Notes under the pieces: model-generated
The model's input: only the letters and a program-made list of their open reading frames with translations
What the model was told of the DNA's origin: nothing
The model's database searches: none
Assembly (NCBI RefSeq): GCF_034653355.1
Contig: NZ_JAYEER010000003.1
Location: 1,488,001 to 1,552,000, forward strand
DNA from: Nitrospirillum sp034653355
GTDB lineage: Bacteria > Pseudomonadota > Alphaproteobacteria > Azospirillales > Azospirillaceae
DNA: 64,000 bases
Direction: 5' to 3'
Part shown: positions 42,567-50,497 of the stretch, piece by piece
Layout of the letters: every line of letters starts with the position of its first letter
Numbering within the stretch: the first letter of the stretch is position 1
Made by a program: the position numbers and the translations under genes

Positions 42567-43340
42567 ATGCACGACCATCTATCCATGCTGCAATCCGCCC
42601 CCCTCAGCCTGCCCGCGCTGATGGCCGCCGTGTTCATGGCCGGCCTGACCGGCGGTTTTGGCCATTGTGTCGGGATGTGCGGCCCCTTCGTGCTGGCCCA
42701 GGTGGGCGCGGCGGGGGTGGCGTCCGGCCCGACGCTGGCGCGGCCTGGCGGCGCCCTGCTGCTGCCCTATCATCTGGGGCGCATGACCACCTATGCCACC
42801 TTGGGCGCGGTGGCGGGCGGCCTGTCCGCCCTGGTGATGCGGGCAACCGAGTACCGCTGGCTGCTGGCCCTGTTCCTCGGGATCGCGGCGCTGCTGTTCC
42901 TGCGTCAAGGGCTGGCGGGCCTGGGCCGGATGGCGCCGCGGCTGCTGCGCCTGGTTCCCGCGGGGCGGTTCAGCCTGGGGACGACCGGGGCCGCCCGTCT
43001 GACGGCCGTGCTGGCACGGCCCCTGCGGCGGCTGTTCGCCGACCCGCGCGGGCTCAACGGCTATTTCCTGGGCGTGCTGCTGGGCTTCATTCCCTGCGGC
43101 ATGGTCTACGCCGCCCTGGCGGTGGCGGTCAGCAGCGGGTCCGCCGCCGGCGGCGCCCTGGTCCTGGCGGCTTTCGCGCTGGGTACGGTACCCAGCCTGG
43201 TGACCGTGGCGGTGGCGGGGCGGGCGGTGGGCCGGCAGTTCGCCGGCTTGGCCGCCTGGGTCACGCCGCCGCTCATGCTATTGAACGCCGCCCTGCTGTT
43301 CAGCCTGGCTTTCGGCGTGCTGGACCGGTCGCCATTTTAA
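42567..43340 (+). CDS. TauE/SafE-like (DsbD-type) membrane protein
   Basis: About 257 aa with six or seven hydrophobic helices. Paired cysteines occur in GGFGHCVGMCGPFVLA near the N-terminus and LGFIPCGMVYAALAV in the second half, as in the CcoH/DsbD-like proteins linked to cbb3 oxidase copper handling. I chose ATG 42567 because a transcript driven from the FNR-type box would begin near 42543, downstream of the ATG at 42525. Likely role: metal or thiol transport across the inner membrane under low oxygen; this is inference. No cco genes are nearby. It overlaps the convergent hydrolase by four bases. Confidence 0.8.
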   Translation: MHDHLSMLQSAPLSLPALMAAVFMAGLTGGFGHCVGMCGPFVLAQVGAAGVASGPTLARPGGALLLPYHLGRMTTYATLGAVAGGLSALVMRATEYRWLLALFLGIAALLFLRQGLAGLGRMAPRLLRLVPAGRFSLGTTGAARLTAVLARPLRRLFADPRGLNGYFLGVLLGFIPCGMVYAALAVAVSSGSAAGGALVLAAFALGTVPSLVTVAVAGRAVGRQFAGLAAWVTPPLMLLNAALLFSLAFGVLDRSPF

Positions 43341-44077
43341 GCGGCGCAGAGGGCGCGCGCCCGCTCAATGGCGGCCAGGACGGCCCGCCGCCGGGTCCAG
43401 GGCAAGAAGTGCCCGGCCCCCTCCAGCGTGCGCACCTCCACCATGGCATGGGTCAGGTGGCGCTGCAGATAGGCGACGTTGCCGTAAGGCGATTCCCGGT
43501 CGGCGGTGCCGTGCAGGATGACGACGGGACAGCGCAACTGGCCCAGGTCGCGCGCCAGCGCGCGCAGCTCCGGCACGATGGTCAACAGTTCCCGGTTGGC
43601 ATTGCGCAGGGGGCGGGGCAGCAGGCGGCGCCACGGCTCCCGGTTCGCCCAGGGCTGTAGCGGGTGCTGGTGCTCCAGGTCCGGATCGAAGGAGGTCGCG
43701 ACCAGCACCAGTGCCGCCACGCGGTGGGGCTGCTCCAGGGCCAGGCGGGCCACCACCGGGCCGCCCATCGAATGGCCCACCAGGATGGCCGGCGGGTTCG
43801 CGGGGTTCAGCGACAGCAGCGGCGCCAGGCGTCCCGCCTGCGCCTTCAGGCCGATCAGCGCCTGTTTCGGCTCGCTGCGGCCGAAGCCCGGCCGGTTCGG
43901 CGCCAGCAGTGACACGCCCTGGGGCCCGTGGCCCAGGAACCAGCGCCAGCCGCCCGCGCTGCCCGGCGTGCCGTGCACCATGATGATGGGGCGCGCGGCC
44001 TGTTCCACCGGGTCGGGCCCGGCGGCCAGGACGCTCAGGCCGTGGACACCGACGGACAGCCGGTGAACCAGGTTCAT
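43337..44077 (-). CDS. Alpha/beta hydrolase
   Basis: From the ATG at 44077, which overlaps the upstream gene's stop as ATGA, the product is 246 aa. The fold is typical: IIMVHGTPGSAGGW (oxyanion loop), LLAPNRPGFGRSEP, nucleophile elbow VGHSMGG with Ser, LHGTADRESPYG with the acid, and EGAGHFLPW with the catalytic His. It hydrolyses an ester, amide or similar bond; the substrate is unknown. The tight coupling to the COG3146 acyltransferase suggests they act together. A longer start at 44092 would lengthen the overlap. Confidence 0.87.
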   Translation of the reverse strand: MNLVHRLSVGVHGLSVLAAGPDPVEQAARPIIMVHGTPGSAGGWRWFLGHGPQGVSLLAPNRPGFGRSEPKQALIGLKAQAGRLAPLLSLNPANPPAILVGHSMGGPVVARLALEQPHRVAALVLVATSFDPDLEHQHPLQPWANREPWRRLLPRPLRNANRELLTIVPELRALARDLGQLRCPVVILHGTADRESPYGNVAYLQRHLTHAMVEVRTLEGAGHFLPWTRRRAVLAAIERARALCAA

Positions 44078-45318
44078 TCCGAACCGCCGCACCCGCCGTC
44101 GCCCTGGCGGTAGGGGCTTTCGGCCATCAGCGCCCCGATATCGGCGGCGACGCCTTCCCGTTCCCGTTCCACGAAATCGGCCACGGCGCGGCGCAGAGCG
44201 GGATCGACGATGTAGTGGGCGCTGTAGGTGGTGACCGGCAGGTATCCCCGCTGCACCTTGTGTTCCCCCTGCGCGCCCGCCTCCACCCGTTTCAGCCCGC
44301 GCTCGATGGCGAATTCGATGGCGCGGTAGTAGCAGGCCTCGAAATGCAGGAAGGGGTAGTCGCCGGCCGAACCCCAGTTGCGGCCGTACAGGGTGTCATC
44401 GCTCATCAGGTTCAGCGCACCGCCCACCCAGGTGGGTTTGCCCCCATCGTCCAGGCGGGCGGGGTCTCGGGCCATGACCAGAACGACGCTGTCCGCCATC
44501 TCGGCCCCGAGCCGGTGGAAGAAATCCTCCGTCAGGTAAGCCCAGCCCCATTTGCGGTCGCTGGTGGCGTTGTACAGGCGGAAGAAAGCGTCCCAGTGTT
44601 CCTCCCGCAGATCGGCGCCCGTGAGTGTCAGGACTTCCACGCCGCTGTCGGCCACGGCCTGGCGTTCCTTGCGTACCGCCTTGCGCTTGCGGCTGCTGAA
44701 GGCGGCCAGGAAGTCGGCGAAGTCGCGATAGTCCCGGTTCTCCCAGTGGTACTGGATGCCGTGGCGGTCCAGCCAGCCGGCGCCGGTCAGGGTGGCGCGA
44801 TCCTCCGGCGTGGGGAAGGTGACATGGACGGACGACAGCTTGTTGTCCACCGCCGCGCTGCGCAACGCCGCCACCATCAGGCGGCGGACGCCGTCGGGGT
44901 CGGGGCAGCCGGGATCGGCCAGCAGCCGCGGCCCGGTCACGGGCGTGAAGGGGACGGAGACCTGAAGCTTGGGATAATACTCCCCGCCCGCCCGCTCATA
45001 GGCGTTGGCCCAGCCCTGGTCGAACACGTATTCGCCATAGGAATGGGACTTCAGGTACAGGGGCGCGGCCCCCACCAGGCGGCCCTGGGCGTCGCGCACC
45101 GTCAGGTGCTGCGGCAGCCAGCCGGTCTTGCGCCCGACGGAGCCGCTGTCCTCCAGGATGCGCAGGAAGGTGTGACGGGTGAACGGATGGCCGGGATAGG
45201 CGTCGCCGGCCGCCAGGCGGTCCCAATCCGCCGCGTCCAGCGCGTCGATGCGCGGGGCCACGGCCACCTTGAGACCCGCTGTCCAGTCACTGCTTCCATC
45301 CGCCATCGCTAAATCCAT
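44074..45318 (-). CDS. GNAT/FemAB-like acyltransferase (COG3146)
   Basis: From 45318 the product is 414 aa. It belongs to the COG3146 family of predicted N-acyltransferases: HPFTRHTFLRILEDSGSVG, APLYLKSHSYGEYVFDQGWA, FSSRKRKAVRKERQAVADSG, GRNWGSAGDYPFLHFEACYY and the end QGEHKVQRGYLPVTTYSAHY. The family is sometimes linked to cell-wall or lipid acylation but has no settled reaction. ATG 45306 is another start. It is coupled to the hydrolase by a 4-base overlap. The last residues contain a short Gly/Cys-rich tail. Confidence 0.87.
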   Translation of the reverse strand: MDLAMADGSSDWTAGLKVAVAPRIDALDAADWDRLAAGDAYPGHPFTRHTFLRILEDSGSVGRKTGWLPQHLTVRDAQGRLVGAAPLYLKSHSYGEYVFDQGWANAYERAGGEYYPKLQVSVPFTPVTGPRLLADPGCPDPDGVRRLMVAALRSAAVDNKLSSVHVTFPTPEDRATLTGAGWLDRHGIQYHWENRDYRDFADFLAAFSSRKRKAVRKERQAVADSGVEVLTLTGADLREEHWDAFFRLYNATSDRKWGWAYLTEDFFHRLGAEMADSVVLVMARDPARLDDGGKPTWVGGALNLMSDDTLYGRNWGSAGDYPFLHFEACYYRAIEFAIERGLKRVEAGAQGEHKVQRGYLPVTTYSAHYIVDPALRRAVADFVEREREGVAADIGALMAESPYRQGDGGCGGSE

Positions 45319-45391
45319 TCCGGCCGGTACCGACGTTAATAGTCGGGTGCCGGCCGGCATTTAACAAGGGTGGGCGAACCAGTGCGCGGTT

Positions 45392-45859
45392 TTAGAGCAC
45401 TTCGAAGATGGCCTCGACCTCGACGGCCACGCCCAACGGCAGGGCCGCGGCGCTGACGGCGGAGCGGGCGTGGCGGCCGGCGTCGCCGAACACCTGGACG
45501 AAGGTCTCCGAGGCGCCGTTGACGACCTTGGGCTGGTCGGTGAAGTCACCGGTGGAATTGACGAAGCCCACCAGCTTCACCACCCGCACCACACGGTCCA
45601 GGTCGCCGTCCAGGGCGGCCTTGGCTTGGGCGATCAGGTTCAGGGCGCACAGGCGGGCCGCTTCCTGGCCCTGCTCGATGGTGAACCCGTCGCCCAGCTT
45701 GCCGACGCCGCGCAACTCGCCATTCCAGAACGGCACCTGGCCGGACAGGAACAGGGTGTTGCCGGTGCGCACGGCCGGGACATAGGCCGCCACCGGAATG
45801 GCCGGGGTCGGCAGCTCGATGGCGAGTTCTTTCAGACGGGCGTCGATACGGCCGGCCAT
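45392..45859 (-). CDS. RidA family protein
   Basis: This 155-aa protein is preceded by a strong AGGAGG site. RidA landmarks: YVPAVRTGNTLFLSGQVPFW, KLGDGFTIEQGQEAARLCAL, DLDRVVRVVKLVGFVNSTGD and the end ALPLGVAVEVEAIFEVL. RidA proteins clear reactive enamine/imine intermediates. This longer form (about 150 aa rather than 130) belongs to the subgroup often found beside other enzymes. The catalytic Arg of E. coli RidA is not obvious here (the corresponding segment reads HARSAVSAAALPLG), so deaminase activity is uncertain. It lies 17 bases downstream of the PAP2 gene. Confidence 0.88.
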   Translation of the reverse strand: MAGRIDARLKELAIELPTPAIPVAAYVPAVRTGNTLFLSGQVPFWNGELRGVGKLGDGFTIEQGQEAARLCALNLIAQAKAALDGDLDRVVRVVKLVGFVNSTGDFTDQPKVVNGASETFVQVFGDAGRHARSAVSAAALPLGVAVEVEAIFEVL

Positions 45860-45876
45860 GTCTTCCTCCTAAAGGG

Positions 45877-46551
45877 CTACGATTGAAACGGTTCTTGGGG
45901 CCGGACCATAGCGCCATCGGGCGCCGGCAGCCAGCCGCGGCGTGTGAAGCTATCGCGTAAAAATCGGGTGGTCAGCACCGCCATGGCCGCGCCCCCCAAC
46001 ACGTCGGACGGATAGTGCGCGCCCACCCACAGCCGAGTGGTGGACAGCGCCAAGGCCAGCGCCAGCAGCCCCAGTCGTCCGCGCGGCCACAGGATGCCCA
46101 CCGACAGAGCCAGCGCCACCAGCGTGTCGGCATGGCCGGAGGGGAAGGAATAATAGCGGAAGCCCATGTGGAAGGGTTGGGGCCAGACGATGCCTTCGGT
46201 CAGGAACATGACCGGCCGGGGACGGCCCACCATGGCCTTGACGGCGTCCACCGCCAGGCCGGACAGGGCGACGGCCAGGAAGACGAAGGTCACGGCACCC
46301 AGCCAGCGGCCCAGCCGTTCACGCTGCGCCCCCTCCGCCTGGGCGCGGGCGGTCACCAGGGCGATGGTCGCCAGGCCGAGGGGCACCAGGCTGTACAGGC
46401 TGTCGCCCGTCCGTGTCAGATGGTGGCTGAGGGCCCTGGTCCACGGCGGCAGCTCGGCCGCCCACAGGGTGAAGGGCCGGTCGACCCACAGGATCAGGGC
46501 CGCCTCCAGCATCAGGAAGCCGGCCCAGATCATCAACGTACTGCGGCTCAC
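45877..46551 (-). CDS. PAP2 family lipid phosphatase
   Basis: This 224-aa inner-membrane enzyme has about five helices and all three phosphatase motifs: KAMVGRPRP, FPSGHADT and TRLWVGAHYPSDVLGG. It removes phosphate from lipids such as undecaprenyl pyrophosphate or lipid A. Its ATG overlaps the stop of the GT39 gene as ATGA, so it is the fourth gene of the GT2-LAB_N-GT39-PAP2 operon. In that setting a lipid A or undecaprenyl-phosphate-linked role, as with LpxE-type enzymes, is likely. Substrate cannot be fixed from sequence. Confidence 0.9.
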   Translation of the reverse strand: MSRSTLMIWAGFLMLEAALILWVDRPFTLWAAELPPWTRALSHHLTRTGDSLYSLVPLGLATIALVTARAQAEGAQRERLGRWLGAVTFVFLAVALSGLAVDAVKAMVGRPRPVMFLTEGIVWPQPFHMGFRYYSFPSGHADTLVALALSVGILWPRGRLGLLALALALSTTRLWVGAHYPSDVLGGAAMAVLTTRFLRDSFTRRGWLPAPDGAMVRPQEPFQS

Positions 46552-48340
46552 GGCTGCGGCGTCGCCGGTGCCGGCTGGTCCACGGGCGGCTGGGGGGCGT
46601 TGACCGGCGCGCCGGCGCGGTACAGGGCCAGGTTGGCCCAGTTGCCGCGGGAGTAGTTGAAGCCCCGGAAGTGCTTGATCAACTCCGGCGACAGCCCGCG
46701 CGCGGCCAACTGGGCGGCGAAGGCCGGCTCCTCCTTGTCACGTACCAGCGCCAGGGCGCAGCCGGGGTCGTCCGCCAGGTGGTTGGCCACCATGTCGGGT
46801 TCACCCAGCCTGGTCTTGGTGCCTACCAGGAAGACCAGGCTGGGCTCGGTGTAGCCGGCCGCCGCCAGCACGGTGGTGGGGCACAGGCGGTGATCGGCCA
46901 CGGCCTGGGCGATGGCGGGGCTCAGCCACATGGCCTTGAGGCTTGGCATGACCAGCCCCAGGATGGTGATCATGCTGAGGGCGCCGCCGGCGGCGACCCC
47001 CAGGGTCAGCCGCTTCAGGCAGCCGATACGCTCCAGCACCACGAAGGCGATGCCGGTGGCCAGCGCCAGGCCGCCGGCGACGAAGCCGGCTGGCAGGTTG
47101 GTGCCTTCCAGCCGCAGGGGCGCGCCGGCGCCCAGCACGGCCACGGCGCCGGTGACGGCCAGGTACAGGACGATGATCGCCCAGCGGCCGATGCGGCCGG
47201 CGATGGCGGGCCGGGCACGTTCCTGCCGGGGGATGTTGCGGTTGGCCGCCTTTTCCGCCGCCGCCCTGGCGTCGATGCGCGACAGCAGGGCGGCCATGCC
47301 CAGGAATGCCAGGGCGGGGAAGGTGGGCAGGACGTAGTGGGGCAGCTTGGTCGCCACCGCCTCGAAGATCAGCCAAGTGGGCACGATCCAGGCCAGGCAG
47401 AAGCGCACGGCGTCGTCATGGCGGCGGCGCCACGCCCAGGCGGCGCCCAGGCCCACCAGCAGGCTGCCCGGCCAGAAGCTGAGCCAGAAGGTGATGAGGT
47501 AATAGCCCGGCGGGCCGGCGTGCTTCTCCTGCCCCGAATTCACCTTGCCCAGGAACTCATGCCCGATGGCGTCGGCGAAGAACTGCCCCTTGGTGGCAAT
47601 GGCGATCAGAATGGCCCAGGGCAGGACCATGGCCAGCACGATGGCCAGGCCGGGCAGGGGACGCAGCCCCTTCAACCAGGACCAGTCCCGGTCGGCGAAG
47701 CCCAGGGTGACGACACTGCCCAGCACGGGCAGCAGGATGACCGGTCCCTTGATCAGGATGCCGACGCCCAGGGCGATCCAGAAGGTCAGTGTCAGGCCCC
47801 AGGTGGGGGGCATGGGCTTGCGCCGGTCGAGATAGACGCGGCCTAGGGCGCCCATGGCCGCCACGACGCTGGCCAGCAGCACGGCGTCGGTCTTGGCCAT
47901 GCGCGCCTCGACGCCCAGCAGCACGCAGACCGACATGAGAAGCGCGGCGCCGAAGCCGGCGGTGGCGCCGAACAGCAACTGTCCCGCCCAGGCGGTCAGC
48001 AGCACGGCGGCGACGGCCCCGATGAGCGAGGGCAGGCGGTAGGCCCAGATGGGCGTGGTCTCGGGGTCATGCTCGCCGGTGACGGCCTGCACCGCCGTCA
48101 CCGTGGCGCTCTGCAGCCAGTGGATGCCCACCGGCTTCTTGTTCCGCGCCTCGTCCTGGAAACGGATAGAAACGAAGTCGCGCGTTTCCAGCATCTGCCG
48201 CGTCGCCTGGGCGAAACGGCTCTCGTCCCGGTCGAAGGGGGGATGGTGGTGAAACCCGGCAGGAAGGTCGCCAGCGCCAGCAGCGCCAGGATGACATAGT
48301 GCACGGGCCGCAGGACGGCGGGGCGGAAGGTGTCGTTCAT
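46548..48340 (-). pseudogene. ArnT-like GT39 glycosyltransferase, frameshifted near N-terminus
   Basis: The first ~30 residues (LALLALATFLPGFTTIPP) read from ATG 48340. At the G run 48237-48242 the frame shifts, and the rest continues one frame over: TRQMLETRDFVSIRFQDEA, KPVGIHWLQSATV and ten or more membrane helices to 46548. Adding one base restores the family's FDRDESRFAQATRQMLETRD, the conserved acidic loop that binds the polyprenyl-phosphate sugar. The repaired length is about 597 aa, normal. GT39 enzymes move a sugar such as aminoarabinose or galacturonic acid from undecaprenyl phosphate to lipid A. Base-calling error in the run is possible. Confidence 0.8.
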
Positions 48341-48356
48341 CGATCAGGCGGTCCCG

Positions 48357-48692
48357 TCAGGTCGCGGTGGCGGCTTCGGCGCGCTTATGCTTGTGGATCA
48401 GGTGCAGGTTGCGGGTGTAGACAACCAGGCCCGGCAACTGGCCGGCGATGATGACCAAGTCGGGTTTCAGCAGGCCGTACAGCAGCACCAGGGCGCCGCC
48501 CGCGAGGCTGAAATACCAGAAGGCGACGGGCACGACGCTGCGGCCGGCCCGCTCGCTGGAAATCCACTGCACGATGAAGCGCGACATGAACATGGCCTGG
48601 CCGAACAGGCCGAAGGCGGCGATCCAGCCGTTCTTGCCCAGCGCTTCCTGCCACCAGTGCATCAGGAACTGCGCGATGTGGTCCCATACCAT
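48357..48692 (-). CDS. Lipid A biosynthesis N-terminal (LAB_N) domain protein
   Basis: This 111-aa membrane protein has three hydrophobic helices and the LAB_N signature: FGLFGQAMFMSRFIVQWISS, then VVPVAFWYFSLAGGALVLLY and GQLPGLVVYTRNLHLIHK. Such small proteins are also found as fused N-terminal parts of some LpxB enzymes and beside GT2/GT39 genes, where they probably help flip or handle polyprenyl-linked sugars, much like ArnE/ArnF. It sits between GT2 and GT39 genes with 3- and 16-base gaps, so all belong to one operon. Confidence 0.88.
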   Translation of the reverse strand: MVWDHIAQFLMHWWQEALGKNGWIAAFGLFGQAMFMSRFIVQWISSERAGRSVVPVAFWYFSLAGGALVLLYGLLKPDLVIIAGQLPGLVVYTRNLHLIHKHKRAEAATAT

Positions 48693-48695
48693 GGG

Positions 48696-49415
48696 TCAGA
48701 CCTCCCGCGCCGTGCCGGGCATGGTGTTCCGCCGCAGCATCCATAGCATGCCCAGCAGATCGAAGAAGCCCACGAAGGCGCGGCCGATGTTGGTGTATTT
48801 GGACCGGCCGGCGTGGCGCTTGCGGTCGTTGATGGGCACGTTGGCCATCTTCCAGCCGCTGTAGGTGGCGACCGTGGGAATGAAGCGGTGCACGGCGTCG
48901 AACTGCGGCAGTTCCAGCATGGCGGCGCGGTGCACCAGCTTGAAACCGCAGCCCGTGTCGGGGCATCCATCGCGCAGCAGGGCGCGGCGGATGCCATTGC
49001 CCAGGCGCGAGGTGACCTTCTTGGCCAGGGTGTCGTCGCGGCGGCGGCGTATGCCGCATACCACCTTCACCTCCGCATCCCGTTCCACCGCCGCCAGCAT
49101 GGGCGCGATGTCACGGGGATCGTTCTGCATGTCGCCGTCCACCATCATGATCCAGTCGGTCCTGGCGGCGTGGCAGCCCGTGCGGATGGCGCGGCTTTTG
49201 CCCGCCCGCCTGCCATGGCGGATGACACGCACGAAGGGGTACTTGGCCTTGGCCCGCTGCAGCTCATCCGGCGTGTTGTCCGTGCTGCCGTCGTCGACGA
49301 ACAGAACCTCATATTCCCCGGGATAGGGGGCGACGGCTTGCAGTTCTTCCAGCAGCGGCAGGATGTTCCCCTGCTCGTTCAGGACGGAAATCAGGATGGT
49401 GTAGCGCAAACCCAT
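48696..49415 (-). CDS. Family 2 glycosyltransferase (ArnC/DPM1 type)
   Basis: This 239-aa enzyme has a GT-A fold: YTILISVLNEQGNILPLLEE, YEVLFVDDGSTDNTPDEL (nucleotide-binding Asp), DWIMMVDGDMQNDPRDIAPM (metal-binding DxD), then GCPDTGCGFKLVHRAAM and PINDRKRHAGRSKY. It should load a sugar from a nucleotide onto undecaprenyl phosphate, giving the donor used by the GT39 enzyme. The frame is open to 49664, but the protein opens naturally at 49415. It is the first gene of the lipid A/envelope operon. Confidence 0.9.
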   Translation of the reverse strand: MGLRYTILISVLNEQGNILPLLEELQAVAPYPGEYEVLFVDDGSTDNTPDELQRAKAKYPFVRVIRHGRRAGKSRAIRTGCHAARTDWIMMVDGDMQNDPRDIAPMLAAVERDAEVKVVCGIRRRRDDTLAKKVTSRLGNGIRRALLRDGCPDTGCGFKLVHRAAMLELPQFDAVHRFIPTVATYSGWKMANVPINDRKRHAGRSKYTNIGRAFVGFFDLLGMLWMLRRNTMPGTAREV

Positions 49416-49623
49416 CACCTCGGGGCACGAAGGGCACAGAAATAGGCCGGGCCGCCGCCCGGCAAGGGCGGCCCGGATCGTTTGGGCCAGAAAGCTACAG
49501 ATTGCCGCCAGCGTCAACAAGGGCGGCCTTGTCCCGCCGGCCGCATAGGGCAGGGGTGCCCTGCGGCGGGGCGCCTTCAACGCCGCCGCCCCGGGATCTC
49601 CCGGCGTGTGAGGGACGGGCCGG

Positions 49624-50283
49624 TCAGGCCACCGAGGCCAGGGGGGTGGCCATGGCCAGCACATCGGCCACGCTGACGCCGCGCACGCCGGCCGCCATCC
49701 AGTCTCGGCGGGCGGCGGCGAGCGAGCCGTGCAGGTCGATGGCGCGGCAAGCGTCTTCGACGATCAGCGCCTCGAAGCCCAGGCGGGCGGCATCGGTGGC
49801 GGAGTAGGCCACGCAATAGTCCGTCGCCAGCCCCGCCAGGTAGACCCGGTGGATACCCCGCTCACGCAGGGCGCCGGCCAGCCCGGTGGGCGTCACCCGG
49901 TCGTTCTCGAAAAAGGCGGAGTAGCTGTCGATCTGGGGGCGGAAGCCCTTGCGCACCACCAGCTGCGCCTTTTCCATCGCCGGCGCCAGGCCGGGGTGGA
50001 ACGCCGCGCCGGATGTCCCCTGGACGCAGTGGTCGGGCCACAGCATCTGGGGGCCATAGGGCATCTGCACCATGTCGTAGGGCCGATGGCCGGGATGGGC
50101 GCTGGCGAAGGAGTGGTGGCCGGCCGGGTGCCAGTCCTGGGTCAGGATCACGGTATTGAAATGGGCGGCCAGCTCGTTGGCCGGCCCCACCACCGCGTCG
50201 CCGTCCGCAACTGCCAGGGCGCCGCCGGGGCAGAAGTCATTCTGGATGTCGATCAGGATCAAGGCATCGGTGTCAGTGTGCAT
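49624..50283 (-). CDS. pncA: Nicotinamidase
   Basis: This 219-aa isochorismatase-fold enzyme turns nicotinamide into nicotinate for NAD salvage. Catalytic residues are visible: Asp in ILIDIQNDFCPGGALAV, Lys in VVRKGFRP and Cys in GLATDYCVAYSA. The metal-binding site is in TQDWHPAGHHSFASAHPG (Asp, His, His). The length is typical of PncA. ATG 50283 was chosen; 50304 is an alternative. It stands alone, downstream of the rne terminator and separated from the GT2 gene by 200 bases that hold no clear feature. Confidence 0.92.
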   Translation of the reverse strand: MHTDTDALILIDIQNDFCPGGALAVADGDAVVGPANELAAHFNTVILTQDWHPAGHHSFASAHPGHRPYDMVQMPYGPQMLWPDHCVQGTSGAAFHPGLAPAMEKAQLVVRKGFRPQIDSYSAFFENDRVTPTGLAGALRERGIHRVYLAGLATDYCVAYSATDAARLGFEALIVEDACRAIDLHGSLAAARRDWMAAGVRGVSVADVLAMATPLASVA

Positions 50284-50418
50284 GGAGGACGACCTGGCGT
50301 TCAAAAGGGCGGTTTCCGCGATGGGGGCAGGGTCGCGGGACGGCGTTCAGTGATTTTCACGCCCAAAGGCGCTGTCGCCTTCACACGGGATCCATTCACC
50401 TGAAACGCATCGTACATG

Positions 50419-50450
50419 AAAAAACCCTCCCGAACCGCAGTTCGGGAGGG
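50419..50450 (-). terminator. Rho-independent terminator of rne
   Basis: On the minus strand CCCTCCCGAAC and GTTCGGGAGGG form an 11-bp stem with a 4-base loop, followed by TTTTTT. It lies 48 bases after the rne stop and is the strongest terminator in the window. Confidence 0.88.
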
Positions 50451-50497
50451 CTGATTCTTTTAGGATTATGGCACTAGGCCCTCTGTCCAGCGAGGGC

